DNA from: Promethearchaeota archaeon
GTDB lineage: Archaea > Asgardarchaeota > Thorarchaeia > Thorarchaeales > Thorarchaeaceae
NCBI GenBank assembly: GCA_014728035.1
Contig: WJMJ01000075.1
Coordinates: 1 to 36,322, forward strand
DNA: 36,322 nt
Direction of reading: 5' to 3'
Each line of letters opens with the position of its first letter. The first letter of the stretch is position 1. Positions 1 to 9,731 of the stretch are shown one piece after another. The notes below the pieces were generated by a model. It did no database searches. It was not told where the DNA came from and was given only the letters and a program-made list of their open reading frames with translations. The translations under genes and the position numbers were made by a program.

Positions 1-2
1 GA

Positions 3-83
3 AACGGTACTGGAACTGGCTCGGTCCTGGTCAGGGATCCTGTGTCTGTAGACCAAATCTCTATTCCAGATCACTCCATATAA
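3..83 (+). CDS. possible 3' end of an unidentified + strand gene
   Basis: One forward frame is open from the window edge to a TAA at 81-83 and gives 26 residues rich in Gly, Thr, Val and Ser. It would converge on the nucleotidyltransferase-like gene that ends at 178. The piece is too short to assign to a family and could be chance. The stretch 84-177 shows no gene or clear structure. Confidence 0.2.
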   Translation, partial: NGTGTGSVLVRDPVSVDQISIPDHSI

Positions 84-177
84 ACTCCTATCAGATCTTG
101 TCCAACAATGTCCAAGTTTTCAGTAGCTGATTGCTACCCTTGATATGTCAATATTTTCTGTTCAACGCAATTATGAT

Positions 178-810
178 TTACTTATCGAGTTGTGCTGTCA
201 CGGTACTGAACTGTTCGGGAGTAAGAGCTTTTTCGAGCAATTCTTTATCATAACCTTTTGTTTGCAGAGTTTGTAATATCTTAGAAACTCGTTCGTTCAG
301 ACCTCTAAACATATTCGTTGACAACTGAATTTCTAATGGGATCACGTGTAATTCATACCCGTGGAATTCCACACTCTTGATATATGGATACATTCCTGGC
401 CCATTTTCCCAAATACACCTTTTTTCAGCACTTGATTTCATCGCTTTTTCAGAAACTATGTGTGCAATCTCTACTTTTATTTGATCTATGCTCCATCTTG
501 CCATATACCATTGTTCTCCTTTGTCATCGGATAGGTCGGTAAAAACAGGTTCATTTGAAGATGAGAGCCAATCATCAACTGCTTGACTTGGAGATGATTC
601 AACCTCGTACTCCTTCATCAATCCCGCGACAAATGAAACTCCATCGGGTTCCATAGCTAGAATGTCTATATCATTTGGTTGGATATTGCATCCTTGAAGA
701 TAGGTTGCCATTGAGCCACAAATTACATAGTTGTGCCCTCTGTCTTTTGTTTCAGAATATGTCTTATCAAGAAACATCTTTAGAAGACTTTCAAGCTTGT
801 TTGGTTCCAT
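178..810 (-). CDS. nucleotidyltransferase-fold protein, substrate unknown
   Basis: The 210-residue product carries the minimal nucleotidyltransferase signature. There is a Gly-Ser pair in CGSMATYLQG (about residues 31-40), followed by the metal-binding carboxylates in PNDIDIL (Asp47 and Asp49). The family transfers nucleotides, usually from ATP, to small molecules, RNA or proteins, and includes AbiEii/MNT-like toxins; the sequence does not show the substrate. The ATG at 810 is preferred over a TTG three codons upstream. No adjacent HEPN or antitoxin partner is visible, so a toxin role is not supported. It lies about 105 nt beyond the end of pmbA on the same strand, but a hairpin sits between them, so it is probably a separate unit. 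Confidence 0.6.
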   Translation of the reverse strand: MEPNKLESLLKMFLDKTYSETKDRGHNYVICGSMATYLQGCNIQPNDIDILAMEPDGVSFVAGLMKEYEVESSPSQAVDDWLSSSNEPVFTDLSDDKGEQWYMARWSIDQIKVEIAHIVSEKAMKSSAEKRCIWENGPGMYPYIKSVEFHGYELHVIPLEIQLSTNMFRGLNERVSKILQTLQTKGYDKELLEKALTPEQFSTVTAQLDK

Positions 811-891
811 TTCAATCAACTAACAGAATTTCTTTTCATCGATATCAAAAGGTTATCTCTCAAGTTTGATGAGTAGCGTAGAATAAAAGAA

Positions 892-912
892 AAGAGTGGA
901 ATGACCACTCTT
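892..912 (-). terminator. hairpin terminator of the tldD-pmbA operon
   Basis: An 8-bp perfect stem (AAGAGTGG/CCACTCTT) with a 5-nt loop starts four bases after the pmbA stop codon. Read on the minus strand it is followed by a T-rich tract (TTCTTTTATTC). This is a plausible terminator for the operon. Confidence 0.6.
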
Positions 913-915
913 GGA

Positions 916-2295
916 TTATTGTGTTGCAGCAGTTATCCTAACATCTGATACTTTGACAGACGGAATGAATGTTGGAACAGGTACTTCCCACCAGTAGATT
1001 TGTTTTCGGTCTTTACCCATTCCAGAGATGCTTTTGAACATTCGAAGGATATTATCACTTATTCTGATATTCTTAATCGGTCTCATCTCTCCATTCTTTA
1101 TGAGAAACATGGCATCACGGGGAATAGTTGAGAAGTCTCCGCTTTGGTAGTTTTGATATCTTGAATACCAGTTAGATGTGACGTAAATAGTGGGTTTATC
1201 ACCCTCCAGCAGCTCTTCTCTAGAATATGCTCCATTATTGAATACGATATTGGAAGAATCTGGAAGTAACATCCTCAGCCCTTGTCCAAGTCCGACAAAC
1301 TCCGAACTACCAGTAGTTTCTGTTTCATACATTCTTGCTGTAGTTGTATTGTGAGTGAAATGCTTGAAAACGCCATTCTCAATAATATCGAGTTTTTGGG
1401 TTGGTGCACCTTCAACATCGAAACTTCTACTTGCCATTCCTCCTTCCATATGCGGATTATCCGTGGCGGTGACAGATTCTGGACCAAGTTGTTGACCGAT
1501 TTTATCTCCTAAGGGAGAAAGTCCAATTAAGACGAGGAATGGATTTGCAGCTCCTGGTAGATATGCAATCACGTTAGCTGCTACCGTTGGATTCATCACC
1601 AAATCGTATGTTCCAGGCTCTCCCTGTGTTGCACCTACAGCTTTCTTAGATAGTTCACCTGCCTCTCTTCCTGCTTTGATCATTTCATTTTCTGCTTTAC
1701 TCGGAATTGTTCCACATGTAATACCTTGTCCGGAATGATCTAATTCATCTTGAAAAGCTCTAACATTCAAATCAAATGACGTACTTCTTGAAGATCCTTC
1801 AAACCCTGAGCTAGTTCTGAGAAATTGGAACTCTTTTCCAAACATGAGAGCTCCTGCAACACGTTTTGCTCCCTCCTCAGTAGCCTTGTCAATTGCTGCA
1901 TTTACCATGCCTGGTGCAATTTCATGATAGTCATCTATTTTACTATCAAAGACTCCTTTGACTTCTCTATGCTTCTTAACTTCCGATTCAATTCCAGCAT
2001 AGAATTGTGACTCTGGCATTCTTTTTGTGAAAGCAATGGTGTCTTCTACGAGGGCTCGCACATCGTCTTCACTTGAAACCGCTCTCTGACTGAATCCGGT
2101 TTTTTCACCATCCACAACCACAAATAATTCCATGGTTTGAGTTTCCCAACGTTTTAGAATGTCTATGGCGCCTTGTGAGAATCGAATTTGAGATCGAGAT
2201 GATAATGAGCCTCTAGCGATTGAAGCATCTGTCTTCTCTTTTGCAAAACTGATTGCAAGATCAGTGTATGTCCTCATGTCATCATTAGTAGACAT
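916..2295 (-). CDS. pmbA: PmbA/TldE subunit of the TldD/E metalloprotease
   Basis: This 459-residue protein belongs to the TldD/PmbA superfamily and is the partner subunit of TldD. In characterised systems the TldD/TldE heterodimer degrades unfolded or modified peptides; TldE lacks the zinc-binding motif, and no HExxxH is present here. Family features include the N-terminal region with a QGAID-type strand, the GEPGTYDLVMNP segment and the C-terminal FLIKNGE. Its ATG overlaps the TAA of tldD by one base (TAATG) and is preceded by a strong GGGAGGTG ribosome site inside the end of tldD, so the two are probably translationally coupled. Length is normal for the family, and the protein has no signal peptide. 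Confidence 0.93.
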   Translation of the reverse strand: MSTNDDMRTYTDLAISFAKEKTDASIARGSLSSRSQIRFSQGAIDILKRWETQTMELFVVVDGEKTGFSQRAVSSEDDVRALVEDTIAFTKRMPESQFYAGIESEVKKHREVKGVFDSKIDDYHEIAPGMVNAAIDKATEEGAKRVAGALMFGKEFQFLRTSSGFEGSSRSTSFDLNVRAFQDELDHSGQGITCGTIPSKAENEMIKAGREAGELSKKAVGATQGEPGTYDLVMNPTVAANVIAYLPGAANPFLVLIGLSPLGDKIGQQLGPESVTATDNPHMEGGMASRSFDVEGAPTQKLDIIENGVFKHFTHNTTTARMYETETTGSSEFVGLGQGLRMLLPDSSNIVFNNGAYSREELLEGDKPTIYVTSNWYSRYQNYQSGDFSTIPRDAMFLIKNGEMRPIKNIRISDNILRMFKSISGMGKDRKQIYWWEVPVPTFIPSVKVSDVRITAATQ

Positions 2296-3722
2296 TAGCC
2301 AACACCTCCCAGTCGAATATTTCTGAATCGAATTTCAGGGCCTCCTGCTTTGACAGGCACTCCCTGCATAGGGTCACTTTTTCCACAGGTGCCTGCAAAG
2401 AACAAGTCCAGATCTTTCGAGAGTGCATCTACTGCTTTCAGCATTCCTACGCTAGTTGTTTCCAGTACAGGTCGTCTTACCATTGTATCTGTTACCTCTC
2501 CATCTTTTATCAAATATGCTTCTACACCCGTGTATTTGCTCTGATATCTTCTATCGTCAATATTCCATTCACTAAAACTCTTCATATACACGCCAATTTT
2601 GATATCTTCAGTCAGCTCATCAAATGAATAATCTCCTGCCTCAAAATAGGTGTTAGACATTCTGATAATGGGTTCTCGACTAAAGGCTGAAGCACGAGCA
2701 GCACCATTTGACCCCAGACCAAACTTCACTCCGAATTCTCTATTCAGTAATGGTTCATGAAGAATTCCATTCTTGATTAGGGTACGCTTTCTCGCTTGAA
2801 CGCCTTCGTCATCGAATAAATAATATCCTGAGCTATTTGGAATTGTTGGATCTTCATGTACAGTGACTTCATCGGACCCCACTCGGGATTTTCCGATTTC
2901 TAAATCTCTCCAAAAACTCTCTCCTGCTTGAGCGCCCTCTCGTCCTTTTATTCGGTCTCCTTCACTTGGATGACCTACATTTTCATGTGCAATAATTCCT
3001 GCCACTTCAGGTCCGACAATCATATCTATTGGGTGTTCTAGAAGCTCGGGTAGTTTTTTAGCTTCATTGGCAGCTCGAATCAATCGGGTAACTTCACTTT
3101 CTAGAATCTCTAGTACTCTTGCATCTTTAATCCGTTCCCACCCACCTACCTCGTTTGCGGTATACATCTTTTGCTCGCTGATACCTTCTCCTGCAGCTGT
3201 CATAATCACAAAGATATTGAGTCGAGAATAATTACTAGTGATATTTGTTCCTTCACTCGTCATAATATGTTTAGTATGCGTAATAGGCGAAATCATGAAA
3301 GTATAACTCGTCAAGTCTGACATGATACTACTCATTTCTGAAGCAAAATCCATGATAGTTTCCGTTGAAACATCTTCTAGAGGTTTTTTCACCTTCACCT
3401 CCCATTTTGCTTCAGTAGAAACAGCTTCACCAAGATCTATTGGTTCTTTTCTTTTCGCTGTCTTAGCCATTTTGAAAGCTTTTTGGATGGTGTCTTCTGC
3501 TATCTTCTTGTCCATTCTATCGAATGATGCAAAACCAATATTCCCTTCAACAAGAACGCGTACACCTATACCTTCTGACGGTTGAACTCCTCCTGATACA
3601 GGTTGTCCATTTCTATAAGCGAAACCTCGGCTTTTTTCTTGAATACACCGAACCTCGACATATTGACTACCGAGTTTGAGACCGTATTCTACGCAATACT
3701 CGAGTAAATCTTTTGCATCCAT
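2295..3722 (-). CDS. tldD: TldD, zinc metalloprotease subunit
   Basis: This is the catalytic subunit of the TldD/TldE protease. The zinc motif HENVGH occupies residues 246-251 with the chosen start. The C-terminal region has the family's GTCGKSDPMQ segment, whose Cys fits the usual third metal ligand, followed by VPVKAGGP. An upstream ATG at 3788 would add 22 unrelated residues. The ATG at 3722 is preferred because GGTGG sits six bases before it and because TldD proteins normally begin with a helix like MDAKDLLEYC. It is the first gene of the tldD-pmbA operon and is divergent from the htpX-like gene, with 140 nt between starts. A cytoplasmic role in peptide or protein turnover follows from family knowledge. 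Confidence 0.93.
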   Translation of the reverse strand: MDAKDLLEYCVEYGLKLGSQYVEVRCIQEKSRGFAYRNGQPVSGGVQPSEGIGVRVLVEGNIGFASFDRMDKKIAEDTIQKAFKMAKTAKRKEPIDLGEAVSTEAKWEVKVKKPLEDVSTETIMDFASEMSSIMSDLTSYTFMISPITHTKHIMTSEGTNITSNYSRLNIFVIMTAAGEGISEQKMYTANEVGGWERIKDARVLEILESEVTRLIRAANEAKKLPELLEHPIDMIVGPEVAGIIAHENVGHPSEGDRIKGREGAQAGESFWRDLEIGKSRVGSDEVTVHEDPTIPNSSGYYLFDDEGVQARKRTLIKNGILHEPLLNREFGVKFGLGSNGAARASAFSREPIIRMSNTYFEAGDYSFDELTEDIKIGVYMKSFSEWNIDDRRYQSKYTGVEAYLIKDGEVTDTMVRRPVLETTSVGMLKAVDALSKDLDLFFAGTCGKSDPMQGVPVKAGGPEIRFRNIRLGGVG

Positions 3723-3862
3723 ATTTAACCACCAATGGTTGAGTAAAATCATTCTATCTGATAAATAGTTCCTAAAGTCTGATGGCACACTGTTTGAAAT
3801 CCGATTCCTAGAAGTCTTAAAATACTGTTTATGCCACTCATATCAATATTAAAGGTGATGAA

Positions 3863-5203
3863 ATGACAATACTAGCGGAAACAAATAGTGAGAAATGGCG
3901 TTCTATTGCTATTTTTCTAATCTTGGACCTTGCTCAAATTATCTTTGTTTCCCTACTTGTAATGGATGAAACCACACCTTTCATCGTTATATTTGATTTG
4001 AACCAGTTTAATCCTGTGAACTTCATTTCCATCTTTCTAGGAATTAGCTTTCTCCAATTCATTTTGATATATGGAACAGCTGCTGGAATGTTAAAAAATC
4101 CTAAAATGACTCAGATCTATCCTCGAACTGAGAAACCAATCACTCGTTGGACATGTAGGTATACTGCGGACCAACTTGTTACATGGACACGAAAAATAGC
4201 TGACAAGACCGAACTTGCAATTAAGCGTATAATGGTTCTCCAATCCCCCCTTCCTAATGCGTTCACTTTTAGTCTACCTGGTTTTGGCTCTACTGTTGTT
4301 ATCCATAGTAACATTACTGACCTTCTGGATGAGGATGAGGTTCAATCTGTTATAGCTCATGAGCTTGGGCATCTTAAAAATCGTGACACGATAATTTCTG
4401 TTTTCTCAAGGATGCCAGGTTTTTATGTTTTTGTAATTTATCTCTATATCTACCTTCGAATCTTACTAGGTTTGCTTAATTCTATCGTAATCGATTTAGA
4501 TATTATTACTGCAGGATTACGCCTTCTTATGTTGGGGTCGTTTCTTCTTCTGACCTTTTTACTTATCACTATCTCAAAATTATTCGTCCAGAAGAGTTCA
4601 CGAAAAGCAGAATTATTAGCTGATTATGCTTCATCTCAGATTGTGGGTCCTCAAACTACTATTAATTCACTAATCCGGCTGGGACAGCGGGTGGAGGCAA
4701 TTACAGCTTTGGTTGATGAGATAAAGTGGTTAGGTTCTATGGACCCGGAAAAAATAACTCCCATGACCGATGAAGAATTAGCGCATATTATCAGTAGCTT
4801 TCCACTGGATGGAATTGATGAAGATAATGCAAGGAATCGTGCACCAGATTTGTTTCTTACAACTAGGTTACGTAGAATGCGTGAAGTATATGGGTTGGCC
4901 ATGACCGATGGGGAAATCGAAAATGCAGTAGATCCCGCAGTTAGAAAACTGCTTGAGAAAAGAAAAACTATGACTTTAGAAACGGAGTCAAAAGATGAAC
5001 CAACAATAGATTGGCGAGATGCGGATATAGATGAAGACACACGATTGTCTGATGAAGAGATTTCTAAACTTATCAAAATGCTCCACCAGAATCCCCAGAA
5101 GATGCTTTTTGATAATGAAGTTGGAGCTAATATCCTGATGCTCGACCATCCTGATTTTCGCAGAAGAATTCTCTTTGTTGCAGAAGCCTGTGATGTTACC
5201 TAA
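3863..5203 (+). CDS. htpX: HtpX-like M48 membrane metalloprotease
   Basis: The product is 446 residues. Two hydrophobic segments (about 14-35 and 52-75) precede the zinc motif HELGH at 166-170. Two further membrane segments (about 185-210 and 215-240) follow, then the third zinc ligand in AELLAD (Glu250, with Asp254). That order matches HtpX/Ste24-type M48 proteases that cut misfolded membrane proteins at the cytoplasmic face. A charged C-terminal tail of about 150 residues extends beyond the minimal HtpX length; its role is unknown. GGTGAT lies three bases before the ATG. The gene is divergent from tldD and converges on the MFS exporter with a 5-nt gap. Confidence 0.88.
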   Translation: MTILAETNSEKWRSIAIFLILDLAQIIFVSLLVMDETTPFIVIFDLNQFNPVNFISIFLGISFLQFILIYGTAAGMLKNPKMTQIYPRTEKPITRWTCRYTADQLVTWTRKIADKTELAIKRIMVLQSPLPNAFTFSLPGFGSTVVIHSNITDLLDEDEVQSVIAHELGHLKNRDTIISVFSRMPGFYVFVIYLYIYLRILLGLLNSIVIDLDIITAGLRLLMLGSFLLLTFLLITISKLFVQKSSRKAELLADYASSQIVGPQTTINSLIRLGQRVEAITALVDEIKWLGSMDPEKITPMTDEELAHIISSFPLDGIDEDNARNRAPDLFLTTRLRRMREVYGLAMTDGEIENAVDPAVRKLLEKRKTMTLETESKDEPTIDWRDADIDEDTRLSDEEISKLIKMLHQNPQKMLFDNEVGANILMLDHPDFRRRILFVAEACDVT

Positions 5204-5208
5204 CCAAA

Positions 5209-6675
5209 TCATTCTCTTTCAGGTGTTATACATACCTCTTCATCAACAGGCTCTTCCCCTTGTTCTGCAGGGCTGAGACCTCGAAATGCTGAGATAATGA
5301 TTCCAATAATTATTAGAAGACTAAATACGAAGATTACAGATTGCACTGCTTGTTCATATCGTAGAGCGTATTCCAATGAGGGATTATCAATTGAAATGGT
5401 TGAGAAGAACCAACCAAATACAGCGGTAATAGCTGCAATGCCAATTGAGAAACCAGTTGTTCTCGAAATATTTGTTAATGCACTAATGACTCCCATGTAC
5501 TTTTTTGGTGCTGATGTCATAATGAAGTTGCCATTTGATACAGTGAATAGCGATAGACCGAATGACATTATGCAAATCGATAGAACCATCATGGGAATAT
5601 TTGCCAGTGTCAATCCGAGAAGAATCAGACCTCCCATTTCAACAAACAACCCAATAATAGTTTGATATTTTGCCTTCATTCTTTCTGAGACCCATCCAGA
5701 AACTGGTCCTGCTACTGAAATGACTAGTGGAAATGAAACCAGGAATATTCCTGTGGCTGATTGCGAAAATTCTAGTGCTTCTTGGAGATAATATGGAATC
5801 AGATAACTTACGGAAACCATTGCCATATACGCAAAAATAGCGGAAAATATGCTTGTAGAGATTCTTCTATCAGCTAACACTTTTGTAGGGATAATTGGTG
5901 AACAGAATACTTGCTCTCGATAAATGAATCCCATAAGTGAAATGATAATAATTATACTATAGACTATAATCAAACTGAGAGAAGTTTCAGTTGCAACTGA
6001 TACTAAATATACCAGTGAAAACAAAAATACGAAGAATAGTGCTGCTCCTACTGTATCAAAAGAGGTTTCAAGAATCTTTTCAGTTTCAGGAATGAGTTTC
6101 TTAACAATGAAGAATCCGACTATTCCTATTGGGATATTGATAAGAAATATCGATTGCCACCCAAAGAACTCGGTTAAAATACCTCCTAAAACTGGTCCCA
6201 ATCCAAGAGCAGCAGCTAGTACAATTGAATTTAGTCCGATTGCTCTTCCTCGGTTTTTTGGAGTAGTATAATATGTGACAAGAGCTAGACCATTTGCTGT
6301 CATCATGCTTGCCCCAACTGCTTGGAGAATTCTTGAACCTACTAGAATGGGAAGCGTTGTTGATAACGCACAAAGTAATGATCCAGTGATGAAAATCAAC
6401 ATTCCAGATTGAAATACTAGTGTCTTTCCAAACCTATCTCCAAACTTTCCCATAAGGGGCATGATTGATGTAATTACAAGGAGATACGCTACAACAATCC
6501 ATTGAGTCTGTGACATTACAACTCCGAGACTGTTCTGTATTGTTACAAGTGACACATTAATGATTGAAGAATCAAGAGCTGATAGAAACACACCAAAACT
6601 GGTAGCAGCAACAATTTTGTATGGACCCGGCATCTCTGATTCGGACTCTATTTGAGATAGGGTCTCTTTTCCCAT
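5209..6675 (-). CDS. DHA2-family (14-TM) MFS drug:proton antiporter
   Basis: The protein has 488 residues and about fourteen hydrophobic helices. Landmarks of the EmrB/QacA-type subfamily are visible: SALDSSIINVSL in helix 1, motif A as GKFGDRFGKT between helices 2 and 3, and motif C as GLGPVLGGIL in helix 5. Such transporters export lipophilic compounds or lipids using the proton gradient; the substrate cannot be read from sequence. The acidic C-terminal tail after the last helix is cytoplasmic. The ATG is preceded by GAGAGGAT at good spacing. No regulator gene is adjacent, although the divergent neighbour at 6804 shares the upstream region. Confidence 0.88.
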   Translation of the reverse strand: MGKETLSQIESESEMPGPYKIVAATSFGVFLSALDSSIINVSLVTIQNSLGVVMSQTQWIVVAYLLVITSIMPLMGKFGDRFGKTLVFQSGMLIFITGSLLCALSTTLPILVGSRILQAVGASMMTANGLALVTYYTTPKNRGRAIGLNSIVLAAALGLGPVLGGILTEFFGWQSIFLINIPIGIVGFFIVKKLIPETEKILETSFDTVGAALFFVFLFSLVYLVSVATETSLSLIIVYSIIIIISLMGFIYREQVFCSPIIPTKVLADRRISTSIFSAIFAYMAMVSVSYLIPYYLQEALEFSQSATGIFLVSFPLVISVAGPVSGWVSERMKAKYQTIIGLFVEMGGLILLGLTLANIPMMVLSICIMSFGLSLFTVSNGNFIMTSAPKKYMGVISALTNISRTTGFSIGIAAITAVFGWFFSTISIDNPSLEYALRYEQAVQSVIFVFSLLIIIGIIISAFRGLSPAEQGEEPVDEEVCITPERE

Positions 6676-6803
6676 TTTCTATCCTCTCAATAAACTCAGC
6701 ACTCAAAAACATGATATGAGGTTATGGATATAACTCCAAAAAAAGGAATGGTATAATTTTTAATACCAAAGCATTTTTGAACACTTTCAATTCTTGACAT
6801 TTT

Positions 6804-7622
6804 ATGTCTGACCCAACATCACTTCAGAAACAAATTCGAGAAGAAGTATATGCCAGTATCGATTTATGGAAAGATATTATTGTTGATGAGTTAGGAGATA
6901 AAATCGAATTCATGTTTTCTAAAGGGTCTTGTACGAAGAAATGGGATTCTATTATTGATTATGTCCCATTAGTAAGTGATGTTGACATTCATATGTATAT
7001 GAAAACTTATGAAGATGCGAAACAAGTGGAATCTGATCTTTCATTAGCTATGAAGGTCTCATCAAAATACGCAAAAGAATTCAGCGATGCTTATCCTGAT
7101 GCTTTACATCTACCTCGAATCCAGTTCCTCGTCTTGAATGAATTTGCTAATCATCCTTTGTATTGTCCTCCCAAACCTGAACAAGTTCATCAAATGGTTG
7201 GAAAATGTCCTAGAAAAAGGCAACCTCTTCCAGATAAGATTCGGGAGATTGATAAAACAAACACTTTGGAAGAAGCTTCTTTCCTACAAAAACTCCCAAA
7301 TATGATAATCGATAGGACGGGGTTAGAATTATGGACTTTACTCAGAAGATTTACATATCGTATTTCTCCAGCACCCGTACGCGTTATAACTCAAACTCAC
7401 AAAGATCCAGCTGAAGTATGGACTTGGAACAGAACGAAAATTGTAGAGTATCTAATCGAAAATGATATGCAAGTAATTGCCAAGGAGTATTCTCGTTTCT
7501 ATGAACTCGGTTGGGAACTATTTCAGAATAACTTTGAGGGGATGGAAAGATATCACGAGATGTTTTCAGCTGGAACAAGAGTATTATCATACTCTATTGC
7601 TTGTATGACAGACTCTGAATAA
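6804..7622 (+). CDS. nucleotidyltransferase-like protein, function unknown
   Basis: This 272-residue protein has the arrangement of a nucleotidyltransferase head: a hydrophobic strand, then SKGSCTKKWD (Gly41-Ser42), then VSDVDIHM (Asp59 and Asp61). After that it matches no family I recognise. It has a Pro-rich middle (PPKPEQVHQM) and a helical C-terminal half that could bind a substrate. It is not closely similar to the other nucleotidyltransferase-like protein at 178-810. There is no ribosome site, and AT-rich TATA-like sequence lies at 6751-6780, so the mRNA may be short-leadered or leaderless. It converges on the histidine kinase at 7629 with a 6-nt gap. Confidence 0.5.
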   Translation: MSDPTSLQKQIREEVYASIDLWKDIIVDELGDKIEFMFSKGSCTKKWDSIIDYVPLVSDVDIHMYMKTYEDAKQVESDLSLAMKVSSKYAKEFSDAYPDALHLPRIQFLVLNEFANHPLYCPPKPEQVHQMVGKCPRKRQPLPDKIREIDKTNTLEEASFLQKLPNMIIDRTGLELWTLLRRFTYRISPAPVRVITQTHKDPAEVWTWNRTKIVEYLIENDMQVIAKEYSRFYELGWELFQNNFEGMERYHEMFSAGTRVLSYSIACMTDSE

Positions 7623-7628
7623 AGCGAT

Positions 7629-9614
7629 TCAGAAAAGCAGTGGCAGATTTATCTTGAATGTAGATCCATTTTTGGAATCAAGAAGTTCGATGTCACCTCC
7701 ACACGCCCAGATAATTTGCCTTGTTAGGTAGAGTCCTAACCCACCCCCTGTAGTTGAAATACCTCTACTAAAGAGTCTAGGACGAATTTCTTCAGGGATG
7801 CCCGGCCCGTTGTCACTGATTATGATGATGACATCCTCCAAATCTCTGGATATTGAAATGTCTACTTTTGGATCATTCCCACAATATTGGGCACTATTAC
7901 GAAGAATGTTTTCAAATGCCATAGGAAGTAGTGAGCCACCAGCAACCTTGAGATTTTCAGTTTCTGGATAGTCTATTTCAATTTTCATTCCACGATGCGT
8001 CTTTTCAGCTTGCTTGGCTATCTTAGTAAGCATCTTTGATATATTAGCTTCTACTTCTTTGTCCAATTTATCGAAGGACTTGACGAGTTCACTCATTCTT
8101 TCTGCAGCTGCGAATGCAGATTCAATCATTTCGTTTGCAGTACCTGTCAAATCTGATGAGAACATCTTAATAGCTTCTATGTAACCTAACACAACCTGCA
8201 GGTCGTTTCCTACATCGTGCCGAAGTAAACTAGCATACAAGTCAGATTCTCGTCTTCTCTGTTCAGCTAGGTCTTCCATTCTTTTTCGTTCTGTGACATC
8301 AATACAAACAGCAATTGTTCCATTTATTTTTCCATCTGCATCTTTGCTTGGTACAGCTGAAATTCTGAAAATACGAACCTCATTATCTTTCCTAACCATT
8401 TCAATTTCGTATGTAGATGCTTGTTCTTTTTTCCGCTTCTTAGTTTCAAATTGAAGTAGTGAGAGATCTCTTTTAGTGACAATCTCTTTCAGATTCATTG
8501 TAACTAATTCTTCAGGTTCGTATAGTAACATCTCAGAAAGTGCTTTATTTGCAAACACAATTGATTCATCCAAACCAACTACCATTAGTCCTTCAGGAAT
8601 TGTTTCCAAAAGCAGTCTATATTCTTTTTCTCGCCTCTGAATTCTTTCTTCAGCCAGTTTTCTTGCAGTTACATCAATGAAGGTTGCTTGGATGGCAGTT
8701 TCTCCTTCAAATTCAATCCTTCTCGCAAACATTTCGAGATATCGATAAGTTCCATCTTTGTTCAATGCACGAACCATATAATATGGTGAAACTTTCTCCC
8801 CTCGTAGACTTTTCCTAAATCTTCCAAAGAAATCTACTCTTTGTTCTGGATCTACAAGATTGATTATTTCTTCAGGAGAAAGATTGAGAAGCTCATCATG
8901 AGAAAAACCCAGTGTTTTTGAGATAGATGGATTCGCAAAGATGAAAGATGGAGCTGGGCCCTTTATTACAACTATACCTTGAGATGATTGTAATACTAGA
9001 TTTCGATATCTCTCTTCGGATTTTGTAAGAGCGATTTCACTTGTCTTTCTATCGTATGCTTGAATGAATGGGACTGTTAGGGTCTGGATATCTACAACAT
9101 CATGGCCATTAAATTCTCTTTTGCCATCTGCAAACGCAAAAAAACCGAATATGTTTCCAGATCTCTTTATTGGAATCGCAATGAAATTAGTGAGGTTTAT
9201 CGGAGCGGACTTCTTAATCTTTTTTGGAAGCATATCTTGTAAATCGTTATGAATCACGGATACTCCTTCAGTCCTAACTGGCCGTATTGGTTTTGTGATT
9301 TTGTGAAAATCTCCAAGTTTCATTTCATTCAAGAATGAAGACGCGAAACCAGGATTTGATTGATATAGGATTTTGATTTCATCCTTTCGATAGAATTCTG
9401 CAAAGAGACCATATTCACATTCAAGCAAATCAATAATAATTGTGGTTCCTAAGGCTGCAACATCCTCGAGATTTTTACAATCCTTAGCTTCAATAAGGAT
9501 ATGATTAATGGCATCAAGCAATGTGTTTCTTCGCTGGAGCTGGATGGTTGTACTTGTATCTTCACCATCTTTTGAAACCTGTTCCTCATTGTCTTTCATA
9601 GTCTGCTCTGGCAT
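7629..9614 (-). CDS. GAF-PAS-PAS sensor histidine kinase, soluble
   Basis: Of 661 residues, about 25-195 form a GAF-like domain, 200-320 and 330-445 are two PAS domains, and the kinase core follows. The phospho-accepting His466 is in LLRHDVGNDLQ. The N box is AFENILRNSAQ (about 567-577), G1 is SDNGPGIP (about 600-607) and G2 is GGGLGLYL. There is no membrane segment, so it senses a cytoplasmic signal. No receiver domain is fused, and no response regulator is found in the window. It is the last of three same-strand kinases with the same kinase core style. The ATG is preceded by GGGGA seven bases upstream. Confidence 0.9.
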   Translation of the reverse strand: MPEQTMKDNEEQVSKDGEDTSTTIQLQRRNTLLDAINHILIEAKDCKNLEDVAALGTTIIIDLLECEYGLFAEFYRKDEIKILYQSNPGFASSFLNEMKLGDFHKITKPIRPVRTEGVSVIHNDLQDMLPKKIKKSAPINLTNFIAIPIKRSGNIFGFFAFADGKREFNGHDVVDIQTLTVPFIQAYDRKTSEIALTKSEERYRNLVLQSSQGIVVIKGPAPSFIFANPSISKTLGFSHDELLNLSPEEIINLVDPEQRVDFFGRFRKSLRGEKVSPYYMVRALNKDGTYRYLEMFARRIEFEGETAIQATFIDVTARKLAEERIQRREKEYRLLLETIPEGLMVVGLDESIVFANKALSEMLLYEPEELVTMNLKEIVTKRDLSLLQFETKKRKKEQASTYEIEMVRKDNEVRIFRISAVPSKDADGKINGTIAVCIDVTERKRMEDLAEQRRRESDLYASLLRHDVGNDLQVVLGYIEAIKMFSSDLTGTANEMIESAFAAAERMSELVKSFDKLDKEVEANISKMLTKIAKQAEKTHRGMKIEIDYPETENLKVAGGSLLPMAFENILRNSAQYCGNDPKVDISISRDLEDVIIIISDNGPGIPEEIRPRLFSRGISTTGGGLGLYLTRQIIWACGGDIELLDSKNGSTFKINLPLLF

Positions 9615-9731
9615 TAGCTAGTCCCCAGCTGAGAGTGTCTTGCAGATTTTTTGTAGAGATATTGTGCAATTTTTCCCATGTATCTATCAGTTCATCGCAT
9701 ACTACTCTTTTCAATAAATATCCGACGAATA

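Noticed and set aside
178..810. Abortive-infection toxin of the AbiEii type
   Set aside because: No antitoxin-like partner gene is adjacent, and the motif is shared by many non-toxin nucleotidyltransferases.
675..869. Forward frame of 64 codons opposite the nucleotidyltransferase gene
   Set aside because: It lies mostly antisense to a gene with clear motifs and has no protein-like features; the same reasoning removes the many other antisense frames in the window.
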